Below are positions 44,301 to 52,500 of a stretch of DNA of 56,086 nucleotides, in pieces. Origin of the DNA: an uncultured Clostridia bacterium (GTDB taxonomy: Bacteria; Bacillota; Clostridia; Christensenellales; Aristaeellaceae). The first letter of the stretch is position 1. Each line of letters opens with the position of its first letter. The DNA is taken from the NCBI GenBank assembly GCA_946414315.1, contig CAMKNZ010000014.1, positions 1 through 56,086 of the forward strand, given 5' to 3'. The notes beneath the pieces are model-generated. The model searched no databases. It had not been told where the DNA came from and was given only the letters and a program-made list of their open reading frames with translations. The translations under genes and the position numbers were made by a program.

Positions 44301-46467
44301 TATTGATACCGTCGGAGACAATGCAGCGATAATTTGTATTTTGGCTTCCGGGCATGGTGATCGTAATCTCGTCACTTGTTCCGATCTCGAACTGCCAGTA
44401 GCTATAGTTATAGTCGCACATGAACCATCTGTAATCGATACCGCTCGTGATTGGTTGCTCGTTTTTGTCTTTTGCAACCACCCGCATCGTAACCTGGCTG
44501 CCGGTCGGTGCGCTCACGCTGTAGTAATTGTTTTGTTTTGAGCAGTGCTCATCCTCCACCGCTTCCAGAGTAAATCCGTCGGTAGTGGTGAAGTAAAAAT
44601 TCACAGTCTGGCTTGTCTGATCCTTGGTCACCTCGCAGAAATAGTAAATACCTTCCTTTGGCTCAGCAACCGTGATACTGTTCCCTTGTCCGTTAATGGA
44701 GGGCACGATCGGGCCGTCGCCTTCTGCGTACCATCTGTAGGTATAATCATCTTCCGCCGGCGCGGCTGTCACGCTCAGCACAACGTTTTTCGCACTCTTT
44801 GGAATCTGAACGGTTCCTCTTTCAGTTACAGGATAATCCCCTGCGCTCCTTGTCAGGGTAAAGTCATCCTCTCCGCTCCAGTTGTATTGCGGATAGACAT
44901 AGAATGATTTATGTGTCTCATAGCCATACTGACCCATCACCCGGCAGGTAAGCAACTTTCTCGTTTTGTCGGTCTTATAGGTATAGGTCGCCCCTGTGGC
45001 GCCGGTGATTGGCGTTCCGTAATTGATATTATCGTCTTTGTAATAATACCAGTGGTCCGAGCTGTCATACCACTGATAGCTCACGCCTTCACCGATCACC
45101 TCACCCACGCGGAGTGTAATCTCTTCCCCTGCCAGGGGGTACATGGTCTGCATATCAGGCTCGGCCAGAATCAGTCCGCTCCCTACCCGGATCTCAAAAT
45201 TCACATACTGATCCTGCCATTCTCCCTGCAAAAGGTGTGTCACATGGCAGCGGTATTTCTCCGAACGGCGTTTTCCCGTTGCCGAATCGGTTTCCGCCGA
45301 AGCGGTATAGCTGGCGTTCTCCGCTCCCTGGATCTCCTCGTACCGGCAGGCAGTCCCGTTCCACTTTTCCCATTGATATTCGATCTCGCCGCATACAATG
45401 GCCGCTCCGACCTGCATCGTCACCGCTTCTTCCGTATTGTCCGGGGACATGTATACGGTTTCCGGCGATAGCGCTGCTGCGCTGAATTCCCAGGAGGGGA
45501 TAACGTCCACGCGGCTCTGCCCGCAGATCGTTGCAAAGTTGTCGTCGCTCGCCTGGCATTCAACAGTCATGATCCTGTCGCTGTAACCAGTCTGCAGCAT
45601 AGGCGTGTCTGTCTCCGCGATCAGCACCAGTGTCTCTGCCCCGCCTTCCGTCTCCGCGGGGATCACCTCAAACCACCGGTATTTTAGTGTACCTTCTCCG
45701 TCGGCAACCATGACATCCGCTGCCAGATCCGTCGGTGAAGCAGGATGCCCGTAGTTCCCGTAGTAGTATCTGTCGTTGTTGTACAGGTTCATCCTCACCC
45801 GGCCCCTGTAATCCATTCTCAGATGATAGGAGAAGGGGATGCTGCCAAGCGGCTCGGAATCATTGATAGCATATGCGTAAAGATAATAGAGTTTGTTCTT
45901 TTCCATCCTGACCGGATCCGGCAGGACCTCGCAGTAGTAGTCGTGGTATTCAGCCGGTGTCAGGTTGCTATTATACACAAATGTGTCAGCGCTGTAGTTC
46001 GGTGATGATCCTTCGTCCACAGAAGGATAATAGAACCCCGTTTCCGGCGCGACGAAAGAATAGATCCTGTGATCCGTTTCCGCCGTCAGCGTCACCGTCA
46101 CTTCTTCGCCAATCGAGATCGGCGTGGCGTTCAGTCCGGCCTGTTCTGCATATTCGTATCCGCAATCTGCGCAGACCCATTTCCCGTTCTGAACCTCATA
46201 CCGGTGCGGTTCTTCTGTCGGTTCTGTCGAATCGATACATTCCTGTTCCTTTATTTCCCCGCAGTTTTTACAGGTAATATAACGCCAGGTTTCTATGCGG
46301 TGTTCGTGTCTTTGGTTGTCAACAGCGGCATAGACGTCCTTCGCTTCATCCACAGGGGCATTTGAATACAGATGCTGACATCCCTCTGCCTTCACGTCTC
46401 CTGTCCATCCGCAAACGCACAGCACCAGCACTGCCATCATACACACCAGCACGATAACCTTACGCAT
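35335..46467 (-). CDS. Giant exported Ig-like / beta-helix / leucine-rich repeat protein (3710 residues)
   Basis: An uninterrupted 11.1-kb gene; GGAGG lies 7 nt before the ATG. Signal peptide MRKVIVLVCMMAVLVLCVCGWTG.. is followed by a CxxC/His segment (TCKNCG ... CADCGYEY, ~residues 60-105). About ten Ig-like domains come next (~230-1210), each with a YxWY-type strand and a later YxC (GYYCCVVSDG, GEYTCMVTDG). Two homologous large modules follow (~1212-2357 and ~2358-3600), each with a CxxC/His header, a BspA-like LRR piece (LIITGYG ... GAFA), right-handed beta-helix-like VTINGDV/VTGTI repeats and a domain containing PDCFR. The C-terminus is an LRR_5 cap (LPAGLTRIEDYAFAGGAF). No LPXTG, dockerin or membrane tail. 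Likely a surface or matrix protein; function unknown. Confidence 0.85.
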   Translation of the reverse strand: MRKVIVLVCMMAVLVLCVCGWTGDVKAEGCQHLYSNAPVDEAKDVYAAVDNQRHEHRIETWRYITCKNCGEIKEQECIDSTEPTEEPHRYEVQNGKWVCADCGYEYAEQAGLNATPISIGEEVTVTLTAETDHRIYSFVAPETGFYYPSVDEGSSPNYSADTFVYNSNLTPAEYHDYYCEVLPDPVRMEKNKLYYLYAYAINDSEPLGSIPFSYHLRMDYRGRVRMNLYNNDRYYYGNYGHPASPTDLAADVMVADGEGTLKYRWFEVIPAETEGGAETLVLIAETDTPMLQTGYSDRIMTVECQASDDNFATICGQSRVDVIPSWEFSAAALSPETVYMSPDNTEEAVTMQVGAAIVCGEIEYQWEKWNGTACRYEEIQGAENASYTASAETDSATGKRRSEKYRCHVTHLLQGEWQDQYVNFEIRVGSGLILAEPDMQTMYPLAGEEITLRVGEVIGEGVSYQWYDSSDHWYYYKDDNINYGTPITGATGATYTYKTDKTRKLLTCRVMGQYGYETHKSFYVYPQYNWSGEDDFTLTRSAGDYPVTERGTVQIPKSAKNVVLSVTAAPAEDDYTYRWYAEGDGPIVPSINGQGNSITVAEPKEGIYYFCEVTKDQTSQTVNFYFTTTDGFTLEAVEDEHCSKQNNYYSVSAPTGSQVTMRVVAKDKNEQPITSGIDYRWFMCDYNYSYWQFEIGTSDEITITMPGSQNTNYRCIVSDGINTEELDFYVYPQQETATPLSVTANGGTSIETNGSESITLAVNATGGSGSLSYNWYRTTRGVGNYKGETYRKLEGNGDSITLTGAELIPGEYTCMVTDGTTSDYVCFTVTIESGLIATAEAAEITVAPGATAVLKVNATCAAGRELSYQWYQMIYARGAGNLLYEQGGIPVGTGASYTTKALWSDGYYCCVVSDGISQKRVDFTVRVTSLNVTADGSTLLSPTYNDEVTLKVIADNGQEGAVFHYYWFELRRDEDGYEADSHRIEGADRSEYTFRAVNYSNYLCMVVDEYGNQASVHFDVSVQAPFICNWPVTDVTEITVEEGEDAELAVDVRSECGAPLIFRWTRVKYDADGTELPEEELTGTTNSITIENIRERQEVWCRVNNGFGGWWSVCFNIQVNNDLAVEILTDQRVSVDQGESVTFAVNATTGKGTIRYKWWAYPNRFNPEGNYWYQGYETFEVEGELTINSVETTGWYYCTIFTEYESVTYPFEIQHVWDPEIIEGETVTTYEWYSPEQHKVVTKKEMHKVCIGHDCTEILAVEDEHPTETLEAHTEPDEDGICSVCHMKAEGDWDWGIQGDGNSELIITGYGEVTADEGWAQYKSGIQRITIGEEIVRIKAGAFAGFSDGLRVDFLGKKLPEIEAGAFANTTAVCRYYYNDDSWTTAGQYGGNLTWKQLTVYWRNDSDYLYYGSDSASGWRIYGERLQDGCWDNFTISEAEAMEQTFRCRRIYVYHGNVTINGDVDELMLLGNKNTGDTVTVNGNVGLLCIHDGSMGVDAYKGTVYVTGTIAHGTVQGMGTIMIPKAGENGNDLAISRGMVTGTFDNVKMNTPIAAGGTILVEGVHELPAYTKENCRLHYYLYESGNWELYMQPLDSNGGVDIWINGLENYKDGFGVDDVYYGANTSLTLHGQGSEEYPLVIGNGNEPAIRQMEIYRSHVQINRNTDDLYIHDSYAQVNGTVGGMTVEDNRNEAGACSDVTINNKVGQLTIRNNSRKNMSVRTGAAGRIDNGELYVPLFGYREIGQIGASTQIYANGQTRLMSRDYGDTLEAILPANAEMDTAAGYGGDYFAAVNIREDYLSQDAIDAVEALTGNEQWDAPDMTRANMAFRIELEKGWMDGNNAIDIEEISGPLSGTFTICIQNPVDGNSRIVKLVEDDNGGYTAVLVEAAQNQVTRTMTFSANSEGKYVIVSDVAMPKALEWYYSEMYWYTGLSTKVPAVRGVYGTDRIGGFYIPYNDREEDAEDPEWSVSPASEGAPDCFRIVTEENNPYFVYLQPKEDAEFTAGEWTYRAAATYNETYYYKDVTIHILTTAPTGMNVQIAQIDPETPAIGPWQTMNDLQEMTTGNLYAIRLTPSGAEGSDENGWNNNSNIDRSVLSSFDRWDLRDGQGNNLLTNLDYCIEPVGAGAGKCYLYLEQNGSNIRIVDERTVSVTAPNGKLEEALAVNIPLFVTPGEAVTISLTDKEEGEDTTPDSMDIWLTDRSIWSTIYHGHVSNQKTITIPAQNEEEYDMLDAAGKEYSINLKVRKAGWEAIETTRKLITGEPGTAILKINNSTEAQTMHYGDQYTILVTGLPENVTEVAVTNLEGYDWNGYSPDEFDSTFTLNQEARQLTTEGQILAKYTTDGENWAYTNAVTVSVSCEHEQTKTEYGWISLTTTSNGAQTHTHTGTAIPQVICDICGTVLETGAPAETTLTEDHSFYNGVCVWCDYECLHEHTARDEDIDWSVPTEYEETTDDQQHMVINRGTVYIRCEDCDVTLERKDNEPITRYETHSYNYNYDLQTGVCQFCQHRCAHTNSETIEDDETTEYKWVSATEHKVFTIRRSHEYCPDCSYNGPEVTTIVSTVTEPHVFPEEGGACTICGMTAESQIHAETGINHDLIITGYGRIDSNAEWEDDIAGIERIKIGEGITGIDAGVFANFGHRVHIDFLGRELPDIAAGAFTETEAVCRYYNSDGSWANAVQYGGTLTWMQLPAYVENDVYECYLEYGRNGYAGWEVEYLKDGSWTYAKATPEQAMETAFRNRIVYLNQIPDSEAMREPYEGHWNLVGGIAFAGNCAAPEDEDPYEINLPAGLKNSFWLENESPNMNLVVNNINTIHTLSVCSSGQTTVTGNVGTLSMRQSDSTGSVTIDGDVDGLIFHDASDTSEAYMGTLTVTGTIGHGDIYGTGKVYIPRIGRTAEGEETDLEVSIGNVTINEFNNVHKATPIAQNGTVQVEGMTGKDGYTKDNCNLHYDWNGDGEWRLRFEPITLLYGTGDQAWINDLTIYKEDFSLADIQWGDHTNLILSNIGQNGETVQINGDTTTGAGLNYLSANNSRIQINCPVNQACVFSYADEEDETDVTINSTVNNLEIDATQSGLFQVSTGANGSVTEGHWNRKVYGTRYFGQTGSNKTLYSDNQLSIMSWRSGQQTKAIVPTTTEIIAAARLSEAHQPVMDVRDDDVYLYDDETAALNALLTDDERWGSEGLNRVYSVFDIEITDYICDSNHDGSNGPIHELPNGPVDITVNNPTESSIRIVRLHRNEDGSVSADAVSEVADGATAVVRSDKFSKFVVMSNIRRPKRMNGSDTFTWYTSIGTEMPAQGGAYSEATSSEYGIPYEDRDENVTAPVWSLEHTDGPDCFRLVTSEDDIYYGWIAPRESGILPNETGVAKYTISAEYNGEIYSKDVEITLDHTDLTELEIDVSYALFDPETPAIGEWQTANGSLELNCSERYAIRLEPTGVEGLDETEWWNDTNWYGGINSYSIWGYYNPDGSSMFKSTDVCVEGYYAGTNDNPVSLYKNNTNLRIKEPLTISVVTPNGDLADAVTVNMPALVAPDETFTISLESKDGTNTALPDRMNVYIYDAENNYVFSCGEQSGHSITVPARDEDGYAILQGTGARYRVNIMASKAGYAPMDVYVTLISGSLDTLNTLRLPAGLTRIEDYAFAGGAFQAVIIPDGCTYIGEHAFDGCDRLVYISYPAGYLNGGIEIKESAFDGCGEIVQDVRQGSVGR
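35610..39395 (-). repeat. Second copy of the large internal module in the 3710-residue protein
   Basis: Homologous at protein level with 39395-42830. Anchors: the ITGYG motif at about 38662 here against 42544 in the first copy (3882 nt apart), and the DCFR motif near 36445 against 40523. The header in this copy is longer, with four CxxC pairs. DNA identity is low, so the duplication is old. Confidence 0.8.
39395..42830 (-). repeat. First copy of the large internal module in the 3710-residue protein
   Basis: Header with KVCIGHDCTE and CSVCHMKAE, then LRR segment, beta-helix-like repeats (VTVNGNVGLLCIHDG), the PDCFRIV domain, and a tail ending at VTVSVS just before the next header. See the partner copy at 35610-39395. 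Confidence 0.8.
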
Positions 46468-46580
46468 ACCTGTTCCTCCGTTCTCTTTTCCCGGATCTCA
46501 ATAAGTTCAGAATCGTTATTACTCACTGCTGCCAAATAATCGTATGAAACACGGTTCACCGCTATCTGGATAAGTGTGAG

Positions 46581-49500
46581 TCATTCTCCCGTCAGTTCGA
46601 TATATCCGTATCCTTTGCTATCCGCGAATGTCTTCGCTGTGTTGCTGCTTCCGTATACCGTCATATTCCAGGTGTATCCGAATGCGTACTCATCTATCTT
46701 CGTCACGCTGTTCGGAATGACCACCGCCGCCAGGTTCGGGCAGTCCGCAAATGTGTTCTCTTCGATCCTTGTTACATAGTTCGGGATAATGATCATTCGG
46801 GCGTTAATGCCCCTGAACGCTTCGCTTTCCAGCGTCGTCAGGCTCGCCGGCAGCTCCAGGGTCTGGCCTGCCGCTTCCCTGCGGATCCAGTAATTCCGGT
46901 AGCTGTTGACATACCCTTCCTTCCACTGTTCAACGCTGATCCGGTAATCACAGTCGCTGCTCAGTTCGCTTCCGTCGATCTCGATATCCCGCTGCATGCG
47001 GTAGAACCAGTGGTTTCCGCCAGCCCCTTCTTCCTGGATGTCAACCTTAAAATACACCTCCGGATCCGTTGTCACAATGCTGAATCTCAGCGCCCCGCTC
47101 GTCCACGGTGCTGCCATTGTGATCCGGATCTCACCTTCCAGCTCGCTGCCGGTTACGGTAAAGTCCTTCGTTTCCGACCAATCCGATCCGCTCGCGCCTT
47201 CCGCTTCAAACACAACCCGGAATTCCCCTGCTGTTCCGATATTCAGCGGGATCCTGGCGCAGTCGCCTTCGATCCATTCGTTCCATCCGAAGTATTCATC
47301 ATATTCGTTCTGATCATTCTTTTTCAGTACATGATACCGGGTCAGCGCCGCGCCGGGGATCAGCGCATAGTATTCTCTCTCGCTGTTGGCCGGGATCTCC
47401 TCCGGAATGTCCGTGACAAATTCATTCGGATTCACGATCGTAAACGTTCCGGCTTCCACCATATTGTCTCTCCAGCCTTCCGCGTCCACCACGATGCGCA
47501 GCCGGTAGTTCCCGGGCTCCAGCGGGAATGTGGAGATGTTGAACTTCCTGTCTTCCGCGCCGGTCCAGTTCCAGTGCCATTCCGGTAGGTGGTTCCAGTA
47601 GGTGTTGTTGTCTCCGTCTGTCTCCTGCCTGTCAATCTCGGCGTAATACCATACTGCCGGTGCTATCTCCACCTCTTTGTCTGTTGCCGGATCCTCGCCG
47701 ATCGTCACCGTCAGCGTCTCGCCCCTTGTATAGCTGTTGCTGATCGGCCCGAAATTCGGCTCTCCGAGGCTTCCTTCGTTGGTAATCTTCACCTCGATGA
47801 TGTTGCTCCATCCGGTCCAGGTGAGGCCGTCGTCATAGCTGGCCATCGCCATGATCACCGTGTCGCCGCCGTAGTTCCGGTATTCGTCAAAACGGTCCCC
47901 TTCCCGGTCCTCCCGTTGGTTTCCGTTGATCAGACGGATCGCGTCGGCGCCTGGTGCCGATACTTCGATACGCATCTGCCGGCTGGAAGGATATGTCATC
48001 TGAGCGTCATTTCTTCCGTCGATGGTCAGCGTTACCGTCTTCGTCGTATCTTTCGCGTCGTTCACAACGATCACCTGTTTCTCCGCGTGTCCGCTGTTCC
48101 AGTTCCGCTTGTTGGAATGAGCGTCAACCTGGTATATGCCTTCATAGTCAAATTCGTTTCCGCTGAAGGTATAGCTGCCGGTTCCGTCTGCGTCCGGGTA
48201 GATGGTGCCTTCCCCGCGGCTCCAGCCCTGCGGTCCGCTCACGTCGGTCAGCTGTATATGCACGTCGTCCGCGATAATGCTTTCGTCAGAGGCTTCGCCC
48301 TCTGCCGGTTTTGTGCCCTTGGCGGTAACGTTCACCGTCAGGTCGCTTCCGGCTGTAATCACGCTGGCCATCCCGATCTCAGGGTCCTTCAGCGAGCCGG
48401 TCGCGCTCACCTGTAGCGTCATCGTTTCTTCCTGCATGGCGATGCCATCCACATACGGCGTAATGGTATATTCGTCTGCCGCGCCCGCGCTCCAGCTCCA
48501 TCTGCCGGTCTCCCGGTCGTCCCACCGTTCATCCTGCCATTCAGGGTCTTCGCTGCGGGTAATAATCACGCCGACGCGCTCCGCGTCCTTCGCGTAAAGG
48601 AGGATTTCCGTTTCCTCGCAGGTCTGCAGTTCGGTCGTCCCGATCTGTAGCACAAACGCAGGCGCTTCCTCCGCTTCGACGATGTCGATGATAAACGCTT
48701 TCTCGTTGTCCTCCCATTCTGCCGTTCCCATGCCTATGCAAATCCGGTATTTACCGGGTGCATAGTCATATGTCGGAATCAGGATCTGGCTTCCCCGGCC
48801 CATGCGGTCCTGGTGATCCTCATGGCTCCAGGTCCATTCGTCCTGCTCCTCGTCATAGTCAATGCCCCGGAAAATATTCACATAGTACCAGAACTCATGG
48901 CCCGTCAGGTATTCGCCCGTCGGGTCGCTGTTGATCGTCACCTTCAGCACATCGCCCTGGGTATATCCGCTGGTATAGTTTTCATCCCATGCGGTGTTGC
49001 TCAGCGTCACGTCCGGCTCCGGCAGCCTGCCGCGGCTCGACACGGTCAGGGTCGCCGCGTTGCTTCCGCCGGCCCATGTTACGCTGTCCCAGTCGTATGC
49101 CCATATGTCGTTGTCGTCCACCGGCACGTTCTGTGTCGTATACCGTGCCCAATAGGTCCATGTTCCTTTATTGTGCAGTTCTGCTTCGAATGTCGCCGTA
49201 TGGGTTTCGGCGTCAACGCGTTTGATATCGGTGTTCCCGTATTCCTTGATCAGCTGCACATAGGTCGCATTCGCCGGTACGCCGGTCACCGTCGCCGTCA
49301 CGTGTCCGGAGATCATAATCTCCTCCGGGTCAAGGCTCAGTGCCATGCCCGTCGTGGTCTCAATGCCCAGCACCTGTATTTCTGCAAAGTCGCCGCGCCA
49401 TCCGGGTTCGCCCCATGCTTCTGCTTTGATATAATACCGTTCGCCGCAGCTCAGCCCCTCTGTTACGCTGAATGTCGTAACGCCGTTGACTGCTTCCGGG

Positions 49501-52500
49501 CCGTCCCAGTCGGTCCACTCGCTGATGATCTCACCATCGTTGTCCCTGACCTCAACCCGCCAGCTGCTCGTATGGTTTTCCAGTCCTGCCACGGTAAATT
49601 GGAGACCCAGCTCGCTGTTCACCTCAAAGGCGTTGTCCGCCGGTCCGGTCAGGGCAACCGTTGCCGTTCCTTCATAGCGGATCTGCCGGGTCTCCCGCGG
49701 GCTGCTTTCCGCGCTGGTCCATTCTTCCGTATCCTGATCCAGATACCACGCTTCCGCCCAGATGGTATAGTCTCCCTCTTCCAGGCGCTGTCCGTTTATA
49801 AAGACACACTCGCCCCCATAGGTGTCCGGATAGTCCTCCGGGTCTTCTTCGCCCTCTCCGGCTTTCAGGTAGTGGATCACAATCTTGTCCGCGCCCTTTG
49901 CGTAGGCGGATACGGGGAAGTCCATATCGGCATGGATGGTCTCCGGGATCTCCAGGATCACCTCGCCGTCTTCCGGCTCGGTCACCGTGATCAGCTGTCT
50001 TCCCCTGCCGTCGCAGTTCCATTCGCAGTTCGTAGCGCTCGTGTCCACGTATACATACCAGTCTCCCGCTTCCAGTTCGCTCGTCGGAATCTGCACCGTG
50101 AACGGGATCGCCGCTTCCAGGAACTGTCCGTTCCGATCTGCGCCATCGTCGTTCCGGAAATTAATGCTGAAGAAGGTCGGTGTTTTCTGCTCCGCGCCTT
50201 CCTCTTCCGAATCATAGGCGCCTGTTACGTTCACTGTCACAAGCCCGCCGCGTGTCACCGTCTGCGGGCTTACTGCAAAGATTGCTTCTTTGGCTGTTTC
50301 GCTGGCAGTCACGTGAACCGTCACCGCGTTGGATACGCTGCTGCTCCATACCGATTCGCCGTTTACGATATATTCGCCCTGCACCACGACCATCCGGTCG
50401 CCGCTGTCAAACATTTCCGTAAACCGCACCGTATCGTCTCCCGGGCGGTATTGCCCGATATATTGCCATCCCCTGCCGTCACCGCGCATATAGCGCAGCC
50501 CGACGGGCCGCTCGTCCTCATCTCCGCTGATCGTGATTTCAACCGGCACCTTCGTCCTCGCCTGCGTGCTGGTTTCGTTGCTCTCCCCGTTCACCTTCAG
50601 GGAGATATGGTCGTCTTCCCCGGTGACAAACACGATGGTTCCTTCCACCCGGAACGGATCGCCGCCCCGTACGTTGATCTCGATCTGCACCCTGACCCGG
50701 TCGCCGGGCTGGATGTTAACCTCGCTCTGCTGTACCGCAAAGACTGTCGGAATCGGCATCCACGGTGAATAACATTCAAGGATCTCAACGGAGTCTTCAT
50801 CATCCCGTTCCAGCCTCGCCCGGATGTTCCACCATACCGGATCCTTGCCTTCTTCCGTGGTGATGCTGAACAGCGGCAGCCAGGTTTCTTCCGGGTCAGC
50901 TTCGCTCAGGTCGTATATCCAGTCGATGTCCAGTTCAATCCCGTTCTCGCCGCCTTCCACCTCAAACACCAGTGCGTCGGACAGGACAATTTCGTCTGCT
51001 TCATCTTCTTTGTTGATATAGTGGACCTCAACCTGCACGCTCTGCCGGCCCGGATCCAGCGACAGGGTCCTGGAGCCGTATGCGCCCCATTCATACTGCC
51101 ATTCATATCCGTTGAAGAACCGGTAATACTTCCGGTATCCTTCCCGTTCCGGTGCCCAGAAGCTGACCTGGAAATCATCAAACGCAGGTACCGTGTAATC
51201 GTAATCTTCCTCTTCGACGGGCTGTGCCGTCGTCGTCAGCCACAGGCCGCTGGCCGGCGCATGCTCGTTTTCCAGCACAACAAAGCTGCTGTGCTTATCC
51301 ACGTTCGGCTTCCCTGTTTCTTCTGCGAATACCACAATGTGGTAGTATCCCGGCTCCAGCATCGTCGTCGGGATCCGGCAGCTGTACTGCGTGCCGTCAA
51401 GCCGCATATCCTTCCGGATGATCTCCCGGTCATACTGGTATACGGTTGCCGCGCAGATGTTGTATCCGGTGTATCCGTTTTCACCCTGCAGGGTCACGTT
51501 GATCCAGTTTCCCTGCGTCACTGCGCCGATATCCGCCTCTCCGTCAAACCGTACCGTCATGCCTGTCGGCGCCCCTTCGGTAATCAGTTCGATGGTAAAT
51601 ATCTCGTCCTCCGTCACCGGCTCCCATACCGGTTCTTCGTCTTCGCCGGGTTCTTCATAGCAGGCCTGAGCAAATACCTGTACCGTCCCCGTGAACCAGT
51701 AATCCCAGTCGTATTGATATTCGCAGTTTTCTTCGGGCTCCAGGTATTCAAACTCTTCGCCCTTCCAGAAGCGCACCATCACGGCGTCCGGAACCTGGAA
51801 CCGGAACAGCACCGGCTGGTGCAGCAGCAGTGTTGCGGGGCTCTGGATCTCTGTTTCTGTCGGTTGATGGGTGTTCTCGTCGAATTCCCTAATCACCGCG
51901 CTCAGGAGAATTGGATTGTGCGTCTTCTCTTCCGCCACCGCGGTGATCTTCCTGGTGATATAAATCGGCTGATACCCTTCCGCAAAGATGTTCAGTTTCA
52001 GTTCATACGTATGGCCGACGATCAGGTCATCTCCATCAACGCTCAGCTCAGTGTCGTCATTCAGCATGCCCCAGTTCTCGCCGTCGGGGGTGATCCGGAT
52101 CCAGGCCCAGCCGTCCTCCAAGTCAGAGAACTGTGCCTCATATTGCACCCGGGTTCCTTCTTCCACGGCCGGCCGCTCAATCGTGATGCTCCAGTCTTCT
52201 CCCGCGGTCATGGTGTCGGGGATCTCCGGCAGGAAACCGTCATTCAGCTGCGCACCCTGCGCATACAGCGTCTCTTCGCCGATGGTCTCCTTCGTTCCGT
52301 CCTCAGCCACTGCCTCCGCCCGGATCACCGTCTCCTCGTCCGTCAGCATACCGTAGTATTCGGCCAGCGCTCCCGGCTCCGCCTGTTGGATCGTGTCGTT
52401 CACATAGAAGAAGATGTTCTCCGCGTCCGGCGCGTAGGCAACCACGTGCAGCCCGCTGCACATAGCTGCCGGATGACCCGCGCTGCCGGACTCCCCTTCC

